Below, piece by piece: positions 53,400-63,859 of a stretch of 64,000 nucleotides of DNA. Made by a program: the position numbers and the translations under genes. Source of the DNA: Candidatus Accumulibacter affinis (GTDB lineage Bacteria; Pseudomonadota; Gammaproteobacteria; Burkholderiales; Rhodocyclaceae); the NCBI GenBank assembly GCA_016713625.1, contig JADJOT010000013.1, positions 1 through 64,000 of the forward strand, given 5' to 3'. The stretch's first letter is position 1. Every line of letters starts with the position of its first letter. The notes beneath the pieces are model-generated. The model did no database searches, was not told the DNA's origin, and saw only the letters and a list, made by a program, of their open reading frames with translations.

Positions 53400-54452
53400 C
53401 TAACTGAGTGAGGTCGTGGCGTGCCCCATGCTGACAAAACGAAGCAGGCCATTCGGGTCTTCGATGCGCTGGATTCGCCCTGCGTGTTCGAGTCGGTTGA
53501 GATGAGCGATGGCTTCGCCCATGGCGAACATCGTCTGATGCGTGTCGAGATCCCTGGCGAAAAGGGCCGTCAGCAGTTCGGCAGCAGTTCGCGGGCTGCT
53601 GCACTGCTCCTCGAGGGCCAGCAAGCGTTCTTCGTGGTGTGCATGCAGCGCATTGACCCGGTTTTCAATGCCGTAGAAGGGCAGGCCGTGCGAAGGAAGC
53701 ACCAGCGTTGCCGCGGGCAGCTCGCGATAGGCGTCGATGGACTGGAGAAAGTCGGCCAGCGAGTCGGCCATCGGCGTAACGGCGAGGACGCTGATATTGG
53801 TTGATATCTTTGGCAACAACATATCGCCGGAAATCAGCACCCCGAGGTCGGGGCTGTAGAGCGCGGCGTGTTCCGGCGAGTGTCCGAAACCGGCGCGGAC
53901 CTGCCAGCGATGCCCGCCAATCACCAGCTCGTCGCCGTCAAAGAGGCGCTGGTAGTGGGTGGGCAGGCTTGGTACGCCGCGGTTGTAGGCGCCACTGCGC
54001 CGTTCGAGCGCCGCGCAGCGCCCGGCATCGAGGCCGTGCGTGCGGAACTGCTGCAACATCGCTTGATTCCCGTGGCCACCGACCTCGTGCCAGACGGCGT
54101 GCGCCGTCAGGAACTCTCCGAGCGTCATGAAGATTGGCGCGCCCGTCAAATCCTGTAGCCAGGCGGCCAGGCCCAGGTGGTCAGGGTGGAAATGGGTAAC
54201 GATGATGCGCGTGATTCGCCCGCCATGCTTCATCGTTGTCAGGCGGGCCAGGATGATCTGCCAGCACTCCTTTACGGTATCCAGAGCGAAGCCGGTATCG
54301 ACAATGGTCCAGCCCTGATCGTCTTCGAGCAACCACAGATTGATGTGGTTCAGCGCGAAAGGAAGCGGCATTCGCAACCAGTGAATTCCCGGAGAAAGCT
54401 CGAAGGTCTCAGCGGCAGCGGGGGGGGTAGCAAAGGGATAGTCTGGGAGCAT
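53400..54452 (-). CDS. Metallo-beta-lactamase fold hydrolase
   Basis: 350 residues. The metal site is THFHPDHLGLAAWL (HxHxDH), with GHSPEHAALYSPDLGVLISG (H, then D of GD: LISGDMLLP), VLPSHGLPFYGIENRV (His). A C-terminal winged-helix-like part (RTAAELLTALFARDLDTHQT, GEAIAHLNRLEHAGRI) resembles the LACTB2-like group, which hydrolyse thioesters or nucleic acids. It sits divergently beside isovaleryl-CoA dehydrogenase, suggesting acyl-thioester metabolism, but this is inference. Confidence 0.88.
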   Translation of the reverse strand: MLPDYPFATPPAAAETFELSPGIHWLRMPLPFALNHINLWLLEDDQGWTIVDTGFALDTVKECWQIILARLTTMKHGGRITRIIVTHFHPDHLGLAAWLQDLTGAPIFMTLGEFLTAHAVWHEVGGHGNQAMLQQFRTHGLDAGRCAALERRSGAYNRGVPSLPTHYQRLFDGDELVIGGHRWQVRAGFGHSPEHAALYSPDLGVLISGDMLLPKISTNISVLAVTPMADSLADFLQSIDAYRELPAATLVLPSHGLPFYGIENRVNALHAHHEERLLALEEQCSSPRTAAELLTALFARDLDTHQTMFAMGEAIAHLNRLEHAGRIQRIEDPNGLLRFVSMGHATTSLS

Positions 54453-54642
54453 CTGGCGGCGGATTGTAAAAAGCGCTGAAATCTATAAACTGGGCAGGCT
54501 GGGCGGCCGACTTCCAGTAGTCTCGGGTGGGTAGCATTCTACACGTGATCCGATTGCGTACAGGCGCGGCGGTGGCGCAGACCAGAACAAGCCCCAGCAC
54601 TGCCACCGTGGCGTGCCAGTTGAAACTCAAGGAACGAGAAGC

Positions 54643-55806
54643 ATGGAATACCCGAGCCTCACATTCGCCCATGGCGAAACCATCGACATGCTGCGGGCAA
54701 CCGTTCAGGCCTTTGCCGCGGACGAAATCGCACCACGTGCCGAAGCCATCGACCGCGATAACCTCTTTCCGGCCGATCTGTGGTTGAAGCTCGGCAGCAT
54801 GGGCCTGCTTGGTATCACTGCCGAGGAGGAGTATGGCGGCAGCGGACTTGGCTATCTTGCGCATATCGTCGCCATGGAAGAAATCTCTCGCGCTTCGGCG
54901 AGCGTTGCCCTCTCCTACGGCGCGCACTCCAATCTCTGCGTCAATCAGATTCGTCGCAACGGTACGCAGGCGCAGAAAGACCGCTACCTGCCCAGGCTGA
55001 TTTCCGGCGCGCACGTCGGTGCGCTGGCGATGTCTGAAGCGAATGCCGGTTCCGACGTGGTCAGCATGAAGCTGCGTGCCGATCGCCGGGCAGACCGCTT
55101 CATCCTCAATGGCGGCAAGATGTGGATCACCAACGGTGGCGACGCCGACACCCTGGTGGTCTACGCCAAGACCGACATCGCGGCCGGCCCGAAAGGGATT
55201 ACCGCCTTGATCATCGAAAAGGGAATGCCGGGTTTCTCCTGCGGTTCCAAGCTCGACAAGCTCGGGATGCGCGGATCGAACACCTACCCGTTGTTCTTCG
55301 AAGACTGCGAAGTGCCCGAAGAAAACGTCCTCGGGCAACTCAACGGCGGCGTGCGCGTGCTGATGAGCGGACTCGACTATGAACGCGCGGTGCTCGCCGG
55401 TGGCCCGCTGGGAATCATGGCTGCAGCCATGGATCTGGTGCTGCCCTACCTCCACGACCGCAAGCAGTTCGGCCAGGCAATTGGCGAATTCCAGCTGATG
55501 CAGGGCAAGGTCGCCGACATGTACACCACTTTCAACGTCTGCCGTGCCTATGTCTATGCTGTCGGGCAGGCTTGCGATCGCGGCGAAACGACCCGCAAGG
55601 ACGCTGCTGGAGCGATTCTGTATGCTGCCGAAAAAGCGACCTGGATGGCCGGCGAGGCAATCCAGGCGCTGGGCGGCAATGGTTACATCAACGAGTATCC
55701 GGCGGGTCGTCTTTGGCGTGACGCCAAGCTCTACGAGATTGGCGCCGGTACCTCCGAAATCCGCCGTATGCTGATCGGCCGCGAACTTTTTGCCGAGACC
55801 TGGTGA
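54643..55806 (+). CDS. ivd: Isovaleryl-CoA dehydrogenase
   Basis: 387 residues from ATG 54643, preceded by AAGGAACGA (RBS). Acyl-CoA dehydrogenase fold: ITAEEEYGGSGLGYLAHIVA, SVALSYGAHSNLCVNQIRRN (IVD-type segment), ALAMSEANAGSDVVSMKLRA, KMWITNGGDADTLVVYAKTD, YERAVLAGGPLGIMAAAMDL (region of the catalytic Glu), QALGGNGYINEYPAGRLWRD and YEIGAGTSEIRRMLIGREL. Oxidises isovaleryl-CoA in leucine breakdown with FAD and ETF. No other leu/liu genes adjoin it. Confidence 0.92.
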   Translation: MEYPSLTFAHGETIDMLRATVQAFAADEIAPRAEAIDRDNLFPADLWLKLGSMGLLGITAEEEYGGSGLGYLAHIVAMEEISRASASVALSYGAHSNLCVNQIRRNGTQAQKDRYLPRLISGAHVGALAMSEANAGSDVVSMKLRADRRADRFILNGGKMWITNGGDADTLVVYAKTDIAAGPKGITALIIEKGMPGFSCGSKLDKLGMRGSNTYPLFFEDCEVPEENVLGQLNGGVRVLMSGLDYERAVLAGGPLGIMAAAMDLVLPYLHDRKQFGQAIGEFQLMQGKVADMYTTFNVCRAYVYAVGQACDRGETTRKDAAGAILYAAEKATWMAGEAIQALGGNGYINEYPAGRLWRDAKLYEIGAGTSEIRRMLIGRELFAETW

Positions 55807-55917
55807 CCCGCGCGGCCTCGGACTGGCTCGCGGGGCCAAGATCCGCGGCCGACAACTGCCTGCCCTGCACACTGACTGGGCGTACTCTTTAGTTCGCTTC
55901 CCTTTCCCCACCCAACG

Positions 55918-57063
55918 ATGACCACGATTACGCTACGAACCCTCACCGCTGAAGACGCGGCTGCTCTCGGCCATGTCCGGCAGTTCTTCCGTAACTACGC
56001 CGCGTGGCTAGGTGTAGACCTGTGCTTTCAGGGTTTCGACGAGGAGATGGCGTCGCTGCCGGGCGCCTATTCGTTACCCGAGGGCCGCCTCTTTTTTGCC
56101 GAACGCGACGGCCAGCCGGCCGGCTGCGTCGGCATTCGCGCCTTCTCCAACGGCTTCTGCGAAATGAAACGGCTGTATGTCGACCCAAGCCAGCGCGGCT
56201 TCGGGATCGGCCGCGATCTCGTGCTCGCGGCGATTCGGACAGCCAAGGAAATCGGCTACCACAAGTTGCTCCTCGACACGCTGCCGGCGATGCGCTTCGC
56301 GGTGCGGCTGTATCGCGAAATGGGTTTCAAGGAAACGCCGGCCTATTACCAGACACCTCTTGAAGGGACGATGTTTCTTGCCCTCGATCTCGAAAACTGG
56401 TCGGAGGAAAGAGTCTCCAACGAAAACCTCTTCCACCTGTTCGACTTCAACCGCGCCTGGTCCAGCCGCATGCAGGAGATGGATCCGGAGTATTTCCTCC
56501 GGCTGTCACGCCTGCAGACGCCGCAATACCTGTGGATCGGCTGTTCTGATTCGCGCGTGCCGGCCAACGAGATCGTCGGCCTGTTGCCGGGCGAACTGTT
56601 CGTCCACCGCAATGTAGCCAACGTCGTCGTGCATACCGATCTCAATTGCCTGTCGGTGATCCAGTTCGCCATCGATGTCCTGCAGGTCAAGCACGTCATG
56701 GTTGTCGGCCATTACGGTTGCGGCGGCGTCAAGGCGGCGCTGAACCGTGACCGGGCGGGGCTGGTCGACATCTGGCTGCGACATGTGCGCGATGTGCACG
56801 ACAAACATCTCGCCCTGGTCGACGCCCTGCCCCCGGAACGGCGTCCTGATCGCCTCTGCGAGCTCAATGTCCTCGAACAGGTGACCAATGTCTGCCAGAC
56901 CTTTGTCGTCCAGGACGCCTGGCAGCGCGGTCAGCCAGTCACCGTCCACGGCTGGATCTACGGCTTGCGCGACGGCTTGATGCGCGACCTCGGGTTCACC
57001 GTTCACCGCTGCGAAGACCTGCTGCCGAACTACCTCGCGGCCCTCGAAGCGCTGCAGGTGTGA
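55918..57063 (+). CDS. GNAT acetyltransferase fused to beta-carbonic anhydrase
   Basis: 381 residues, intact. Residues 1-160: GNAT domain (GCVGIRAFSNGFCEMKRLYV, DPSQRGFGIGRDLVLAAIRT with the R/Q-x-x-G-x-G acetyl-CoA loop, LYREMGFKETPAYYQTPLEG). Residues about 168-381: beta-carbonic anhydrase (NENLFHLFDFNRAWSSRMQE, YLWIGCSDSRVPANEIVGLL with zinc Cys and D-S-R, VHRNVANVVVHTDLNCLSVI, VMVVGHYGCGGVKAAL with zinc His/Cys). It interconverts CO2 and bicarbonate. The junction (56400-56420) contains GGAGGAAAG, a Shine-Dalgarno-like relic, but no stop or start codon, suggesting two genes that fused. Confidence 0.85.
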   Translation: MTTITLRTLTAEDAAALGHVRQFFRNYAAWLGVDLCFQGFDEEMASLPGAYSLPEGRLFFAERDGQPAGCVGIRAFSNGFCEMKRLYVDPSQRGFGIGRDLVLAAIRTAKEIGYHKLLLDTLPAMRFAVRLYREMGFKETPAYYQTPLEGTMFLALDLENWSEERVSNENLFHLFDFNRAWSSRMQEMDPEYFLRLSRLQTPQYLWIGCSDSRVPANEIVGLLPGELFVHRNVANVVVHTDLNCLSVIQFAIDVLQVKHVMVVGHYGCGGVKAALNRDRAGLVDIWLRHVRDVHDKHLALVDALPPERRPDRLCELNVLEQVTNVCQTFVVQDAWQRGQPVTVHGWIYGLRDGLMRDLGFTVHRCEDLLPNYLAALEALQV

Positions 57064-57159
57064 ATGCCGTTTGCCGAAGGAACTGCTGATGCATGATTCA
57101 CTGCCTGGCCTCCGCCGTAGCGCGCGCGCCGTACCCCGCGTCAGGCTTGCGGGAGCACT

Positions 57160-58097
57160 TTGAGTACCGGCCCTGATCGGTCGGCATCACCGGCGACCTA
57201 CCTCAAGCTGCTCGCCACGGCGATTGTCTGGGGGGCGACGTGGATTGCCGGCCGGGTGGCCGTCAGCGAGGCGTCGCCGCTGGCGGTGGCCAGTTGGCGT
57301 TTCCTGCTCGCCGCAACCGTTCTCGGCACGCTGGTGGTGATTCACGAAGGCTGGCCGCGCTGGTCGTTCAAGGAATGGCTGACCCTGGCTGCTCTCGGTG
57401 CCAGCGGCATCTTTCTCTACAACCTGTGTTTCCTCTACGGCTTGAAGATGCTCGAAGCCGGCCGCGGCGCGCTGGTCGTTGCGCTGACGCCGGCGGTCGT
57501 CGCCACTGGCGACTGGCTGTTGTTCGGCGCGCCGATGTCGCCGGCAAAAGCGGCCGGAATCACGCTGGCGATGTTCGGCTGTCTGCTGGTGGTCACCAAT
57601 GGCGACCCGCGGCTGCTGCTGACCGGTCAGGTCGGTCTCGGTGAATGGCTGATCATCGGCTGCAGCGTCCTCTGGGCGATCTATACCTTCGTCGGCCGGC
57701 GTGGCACGCGCTCGCTGTCGCCACTGGCGATGACCTTCGGCGCCAGCCTCACCGGCTGGCTGATGCTCACGATCGCTGCGCTGCTGCAGGGTTCGCTGTT
57801 CTCGCTGGCGGCAACCACCTGGCGCGGCTGGAGTGCGATCGTTTTTCTCGGGCTTTTCGGGACGGCACTCGCGTTTACCTGGTACGCCGAAGCGGTGCAG
57901 CGAATCGGCGCCACGCGCTCGGCTGCGTTCATCAATCTGGTCCCGGTCAGCGCCGTCATTCTCGGTGCCGTGCTGCTCGACGAGCGGCTCGGAGTCGCGG
58001 TACTGTCCGGTGGCGCCCTGGTCATCGCCGGCGTCATCATCACCAATCAGGCTGGCGCGCGACTTGCCGCCGGCGTCATCAGCAAGGAGAAAACTGC

Positions 58098-58101
<4 letters not shown>
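57160..58101 (+). CDS. EamA/DMT-family transporter
   Basis: 313 residues, TTG start. Two EamA repeats of five helices each (YLKLLATAIVWGATWIAGRV ... VVATGDWLLF; WLIIGCSVLWAIYTFVGRRG ... AVILGAVLLDERLGVAVLSG). The end IAGVIITNQAGARL is typical. Exports metabolites or amino acids in general; substrate unknown. Its TGA overlaps the next ATG (ATGA), linking it to the acyl-CoA dehydrogenase operon. Confidence 0.9.
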
Positions 58102-59235
<1,134 letters not shown>

Positions 59236-59236
59236 C

Positions 59237-59695
59237 ATGAGCCGGCATATCCTGCGTTCAGAAGTCAGCGTCACCTCGCTCAACGCGCGCGGCAGCGGAC
59301 ATCTGCCCGCCTGGTTCGGTATCGAAGTGGTCAGCATCGAACCCGGCAGGCTGCGCGCCCGCCTGCCGATCCGCCCCGAAATGCTTGCGCCGAACGGTTT
59401 CCTGCATGCGGCGACGGTGATCGCCCTCGCCGATACCTCTGCCGGCTATGCGACGATGGCGCACCTGCCGGTCGGCGCCGATGGCTTCACGACGGTCGAG
59501 CTGAAGACGAATTTTCTCGGCACACTGACGGAAGGCGTCTTGCTGTGCACGGCGAGCGCGGTGCACAGCGGGCGCACGACGCAGGTCTGGGATGCCGAAG
59601 TGACCGGGGAGGACGGGCGGCGGCTGGCGCTGTTTCGGTGCACGCAGATGGTGTTGTGGCCGAAGGTCGCAGCTACGCTGCTGCCCGATCGATGA
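59237..59695 (+). CDS. PaaI-family hotdog thioesterase
   Basis: 152 residues from ATG 59237, two bases after the dehydrogenase stop. WFGIEVVSIEPGRLRARLPI, MLAPNGFLHAATVIALADTS (PNGFLHGG-like motif with the active Asp helix), AGYATMAHLP, FTTVELKTNFLGTLTEGVLL. Hotdog fold; hydrolyses acyl-CoA thioesters. Its position after the acyl-CoA dehydrogenase suggests a role in acyl-CoA turnover. A longer frame to 58778 is antisense-free shadow of the dehydrogenase. Confidence 0.88.
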   Translation: MSRHILRSEVSVTSLNARGSGHLPAWFGIEVVSIEPGRLRARLPIRPEMLAPNGFLHAATVIALADTSAGYATMAHLPVGADGFTTVELKTNFLGTLTEGVLLCTASAVHSGRTTQVWDAEVTGEDGRRLALFRCTQMVLWPKVAATLLPDR

Positions 59696-59822
59696 GCAGA
59701 TGCGCAAATGCGGGCAATCCTGGGCACGCAAGGCCACGCGGCATTCGCCTGTCCCAACGGTCATGGCTCCTGGCAGCCACCCCGGATGATGAAAGGTCTG
59801 AGGAAGCGCTAGGCGGCGTTGG

Positions 59823-62531
59823 TCACTGTGCGCGCAAGCGCTTCTCGATGCCCACCGCGAGGTAGCCGAGCACGCCGACCGCGAAAATCTCCAACCACTC
59901 CCGCCAGCCGATCGGCGCCGTCGCGAACAGGCGATTCATCAGTGGCACGTAGGTCAGCAAGCCCTGCAGCAGCGCCATGATCAATACGCCATACCAGATC
60001 GCCGGATTGGAGAATAGACCGACGCGCAAGGCCGAGAGCGTCAGCGAGCGGCAATTGAAAAGGTATAACGCTTCGACGACGACGAAGACGTTAAGCGCCA
60101 CGGTACGTGCTTCGGCCAAGGCATGCCCGCGCGCCAGCTCAAGCTGGAAAAGTCCGAAGGAGCCGGTCAGCAGCAGCACGCTGACCAGCACGATTCGCCA
60201 GACCAGCGCTGCGTCGAGGATCGGCGTTCCCGGCGGTCGCGGTGGGCGATCCATGACCGCGTGTTCGATTGGTTCGAAGGCCAGCATCAGCCCGAGAAAG
60301 ACGGCGGTGGTCATGTTGATCCAGAGGATCTGCAAAGGCGTGATCGGCAGCGTAGCGCCGGCGAGGATTGCCGCAACAATGACCAGGCCCTCGCCGAAGT
60401 TGGTGGGCAGGGTCCAGGTAATGAACTTCACGAGATTGTCGTAGACTCCGCGCCCTTCCTCGACCGCCGCCTCGATGGCGGCAAAGTCATCGTCAATGAG
60501 CACCATGTCGGCGGCGTCCTTGGCAACCTCGGTACCACCCAGGCCCATGGCGATGCCGATGTCGGCCTGCTTGAGCGCCGGTGCGTCATTGACGCCGTCG
60601 CCAGTCATCGCCACCACCTCACCGTTGGCCTGCAGCGCACGTACCAGGCGCAGCTTTTGCTCGGGGTCTACGCGAGCAAAAACATTCACCGTCCGGACCA
60701 CCGCACGCAGGCCTTCGTCGTCGAGTGCCGCCAACTCGCGACCGCTGAGCACCGCCTCACCCGCTTTGGCGATACCCAGCTGCCTGGCGATCGCCTGCGC
60801 CGTGACAGCATGGTCACCAGTGATCATCTTGACGGTCATCCCCGCTCTGTGACAGGTCCGGACCGCGATGATCGCGCGCGGGCGTGGCGGATCGACCATT
60901 CCCACCAGGCCGATAAACTGTAACCCGGTCGCCGCGCTCGCGACGTCCAGCGTGGTTGCCGAACCGGCCGCGCGGCGTGCCAGGGCGAGCACGCGCAAGC
61001 CCCCCGCGGCCATGCTGCGGGCGGCCATTTCGATCTCCTCCCGGCGCAGCACCACCGCCATGCCGGAGGTGTCGAGCATGCTTACCGAGCGCGGCAACAA
61101 CTGTTCGAGAGCGCCCTTGAAGTAGGCAAAATGTGCACCCTCGATATCGTGCAGGGTGGCCATGTACTGGCGCGCCGAATCGAAGGGGATTTCATCGAGG
61201 CGAGGAAACAGCTTCTGCAAGCTCCGCTCGTCGAGACCCGCCTTGCGCGCGACCACCAGCAGTGCCCCCTCCGTGGGGTCTCCAACCACTTCCCATTGGC
61301 CGCCGCTCCGGTTCAGCCCGGCTTCGTTGCACAGCACGCCGGCCAGCAGACACTCGCGCAAAGCGCCATCGACCTTCGCCCCTTGGCCAATCCTGCCGGT
61401 TGGCGAATAGCCGCTGCCGCTGACCGTTGTACGCTCGCCACCGGCATATAGCTCGCGCACGGTCATCTGGTTCTCGGTCAGTGTGCCGGTTTTGTCGGAG
61501 CAGATGATGGTGGTGCTGCCCAGCGTTTCAACCGCTGGCAGCTTGCGGATGATCGCCCTGCGTGCGGCCATGCGTGACACGCCGATGGCCAGCGTGATGG
61601 TCATCGCCGCTGGCAGTCCCTCGGGGATTGCACCGACGGCCAGGGCCACCGCAGCCATGAACATGGCAAACGCCGATTCGCCGCGCCACATGCCCACGGC
61701 AAATGTGAGCATCGCCAGCAAAGCGATGGCGATCAGCAACCAGTTGCTGAACACCGCCATTTTGCGGGTGAGTGGCGTCGTCAGATCCGGGGCCTCGGCA
61801 AGTAGCCGCGAAATGCGACCGGTTTCGGTATGATCAGCGGTGGCTACCACCACCCCCGCCCCCTGCCCGCTGATCATCACCGTACCCGCATAAGCCATGT
61901 TGGCACGTTCGGCGAGCAACGTGTCCGCGGGGAGCGGCTGGTCGTTTTTGGCCACTGCGGCCGACTCGCCGGTCAGTGCCGATTCGATGGCTTGCAGGTT
62001 CTTGGTACGGAACAAGCGCAGATCTGCGGGAGCCTTGTCTCCCGCTGCCAGCAGAACTACGTCGCCGGGCACCAGCAGCGTCGACGCAAGACATTGCTTG
62101 CGGCCACCACGCAGGACGGTCACCGCGCTGGTGAGCGAGCGCGCCAGTGCCGCCAGGGCATTTGCGGCGCGACCTTCCTGAAGAAAGCCGATCACTGCAT
62201 TGATCAGGGTTACGCCAAGGATTACCCCTGCATCGACCCATTCACCGATCAGGGTGGTTACTGCACCCGCCAGGAGCAACACCAGAACCAGCGGCTGCAC
62301 GAACTGCAGGGCAAAACGTAGCAACGGCCCCTTGCCAGGCTTTGTGGTAATCCGGTTTTCACCGTGTTGTGCCCGACGCCGAACGACTTCGCTTTCGTCA
62401 AGCCCGTCGTCAAAGTGGGTGTCCAGGCGCGTCGCGACCTCGTCAGTGGCGAGCGAATGCCAGCTGATCGCTTGTGCAGGCGGCGGGCTCACCTCGCCCT
62501 CTGCATCATTGCGAGTGTGGGCTGCCCGCAA
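59823..62531 (-). CDS. Cation-transporting P-type ATPase (type II, Ca2+/Na+/K+-like)
   Basis: 902 residues. An N-terminal cation-ATPase domain (VATRLDTHFDDGLDESEVVR), the actuator TGES loop (SALTGESAAVAKND), M4 motif AVGAIPEGLPAAM (PEGLP, as in SERCA/PMR1-like pumps), phosphorylation motif CSDKTGTLTENQM, hinge MTGDGVNDAPALKQADIGIA and a six-helix C-terminal domain. Exports a cation, probably Ca2+ or Na+/K+-type; specificity not proven. Intact; single gene. It faces the PaaI gene tail to tail. Confidence 0.92.
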   Translation of the reverse strand: MRAAHTRNDAEGEVSPPPAQAISWHSLATDEVATRLDTHFDDGLDESEVVRRRAQHGENRITTKPGKGPLLRFALQFVQPLVLVLLLAGAVTTLIGEWVDAGVILGVTLINAVIGFLQEGRAANALAALARSLTSAVTVLRGGRKQCLASTLLVPGDVVLLAAGDKAPADLRLFRTKNLQAIESALTGESAAVAKNDQPLPADTLLAERANMAYAGTVMISGQGAGVVVATADHTETGRISRLLAEAPDLTTPLTRKMAVFSNWLLIAIALLAMLTFAVGMWRGESAFAMFMAAVALAVGAIPEGLPAAMTITLAIGVSRMAARRAIIRKLPAVETLGSTTIICSDKTGTLTENQMTVRELYAGGERTTVSGSGYSPTGRIGQGAKVDGALRECLLAGVLCNEAGLNRSGGQWEVVGDPTEGALLVVARKAGLDERSLQKLFPRLDEIPFDSARQYMATLHDIEGAHFAYFKGALEQLLPRSVSMLDTSGMAVVLRREEIEMAARSMAAGGLRVLALARRAAGSATTLDVASAATGLQFIGLVGMVDPPRPRAIIAVRTCHRAGMTVKMITGDHAVTAQAIARQLGIAKAGEAVLSGRELAALDDEGLRAVVRTVNVFARVDPEQKLRLVRALQANGEVVAMTGDGVNDAPALKQADIGIAMGLGGTEVAKDAADMVLIDDDFAAIEAAVEEGRGVYDNLVKFITWTLPTNFGEGLVIVAAILAGATLPITPLQILWINMTTAVFLGLMLAFEPIEHAVMDRPPRPPGTPILDAALVWRIVLVSVLLLTGSFGLFQLELARGHALAEARTVALNVFVVVEALYLFNCRSLTLSALRVGLFSNPAIWYGVLIMALLQGLLTYVPLMNRLFATAPIGWREWLEIFAVGVLGYLAVGIEKRLRAQ

Positions 62532-62682
62532 CGAGCCGTCGGCCGCAGTGTTTTGCGCATCATTCCGTGATCCTGGCGTCGATGAGTTTCTCCGATTATG
62601 CCACGGCCGCCGCCCAGGCGGCCACCCGCGCAGCCAGAGCAGTCCTGTCGAGAAATTTTACAGTCCGCTTGAGGTAAAGTCT

Positions 62683-62722
62683 TTTGCAGGCCGTAATTAT
62701 CTGTTTTAATTGCTTAAGCAAT
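62683..62722 (+). promoter_or_regulatory. Putative promoter with 14-bp palindromic operator
   Basis: TTTGCA (62683-62688), a 16-base spacer, TTTAAT (62705-62710), then the perfect palindrome ATTGCTTAAGCAAT (62709-62722), which overlaps the -10 box. It lies 40 bases before the start of the unknown secreted protein, in an AT-rich patch. A repressor bound here would block the promoter. Confidence 0.45.
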
Positions 62723-62761
62723 ATCGGCGTGATTCTTGCTTTGAGTTTTGGATGGATCAGC

Positions 62762-63733
62762 ATGCCTAGAACAAATGCCTGTCGAACCACAGGCTGGATG
62801 TACCTGAGCGTGACGCTCGGCATCTTGCCTGCGGCGAACGCTATGGCACACCCCATGGGCGCCGATGCAGGAACGCTTAGCGCGGAAGCTCCCGACAGCG
62901 AGCCAGGAGACCTTACCGCGCTCCTCAACGCCGCTTCCGGCTTACCCCACCAGTACCAGCGCGCTTGGAACGTCCACAGCGGGCGCCGGGACTTGCCTTC
63001 GGACCCTTTGACTAGCGTAGGTGATGGCCGCTCGTCAGCTTCCTGGCTCGGACAGGCGCAGCTACCCGTCGACAGAGATCCGGGCCTCCTTGGGGAAGCT
63101 GATCCGCTATCAGCAACGCTGCATCCGATGCGCAACCGAAATCCAGCGCGAAGTCTTTCCCCGCCTCCGCCGCCCCAGGCACAGGCACAGGCCGACCCGA
63201 CAACGAATGTGCAACGCGAAGAAGACCTGATCACAGCAATTCGTGAGCTGCAGAGATCGGGAATTGAAACGCTGGCTGGAGCCCTCGATGCGAGCAGGGA
63301 CATCGACGGGCAGATCGCATTCTCGCTGGGCGGCATCGAAGGGTTTCGCTACATGGCAAAAGGCGGCGAGGTTTCGCTCGGCTATGGCGAGACCGCGATG
63401 ACGGTCACCCAGCAAAGCGTCAACGCTGCCAGCGCTCCCCCCGGTCATGGCCCGCCACCAAGGTCTGCGCGTCATGAGGAGAAATCCACCAGCGAGTTCA
63501 TCCAGTTCTTCCAGGAGATCCTGCAATACCCGCTGGTCTGGCTGACACTCCTGTTCCTGGCAATCGCCAAGGTCGCATGGTTGGTCAGCAGTCGCCGCGG
63601 CAAGAAGCGAATTCGCAGAAGACGCTCGCGAACGGATCACCACGTTCAGCAGGCCAGGGTTAAGCGCAAGCGCGTACGCGTGCGCTTCCGGATCAAACGC
63701 GCGCCAACTGCTGCCGAGCCGCAGGAACTCTAG
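62762..63733 (+). CDS. Unknown exported protein with C-terminal membrane helix and Arg-rich tail
   Basis: 323 residues from ATG 62762. Signal peptide (GWMYLSVTLGILPAANAMA), a low-complexity Pro/Ala/Ser-rich region (about 30-130; LSPPPPPQAQAQADP), a small helical domain (EEDLITAIRELQRSGIETLA, GALDASRDIDGQIAFSLGGI), a hydrophobic segment (YPLVWLTLLFLAIAKVAWLV) and a strongly basic tail (SRRGKKRIRRRRSRTDHH, then RVKRKRVRVRFRIKR). I do not recognise the family. The helix plus basic tail would anchor it in the inner membrane with the tail in the cytoplasm. Start at 62684 is possible but lacks a signal peptide context. Confidence 0.6.
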   Translation: MPRTNACRTTGWMYLSVTLGILPAANAMAHPMGADAGTLSAEAPDSEPGDLTALLNAASGLPHQYQRAWNVHSGRRDLPSDPLTSVGDGRSSASWLGQAQLPVDRDPGLLGEADPLSATLHPMRNRNPARSLSPPPPPQAQAQADPTTNVQREEDLITAIRELQRSGIETLAGALDASRDIDGQIAFSLGGIEGFRYMAKGGEVSLGYGETAMTVTQQSVNAASAPPGHGPPPRSARHEEKSTSEFIQFFQEILQYPLVWLTLLFLAIAKVAWLVSSRRGKKRIRRRRSRTDHHVQQARVKRKRVRVRFRIKRAPTAAEPQEL

Positions 63734-63859
63734 CATGCTGCCCTCGCTCCTGGTGGCCCAGAGGCCAGCTGGTCAGCTTTCAGTCCGGACGTTTCGGTCG
63801 GCGCCAAAGTTCCGCCGCAGACGTCTGCTGCCCGGGATGCAACGAAAAACCGGCGCTTG

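Noticed and set aside
63734..63859. Possible small gene between the exported protein and rpoD
   Set aside because: Only shadow frames are present; the gap fits a convergent intergenic region.
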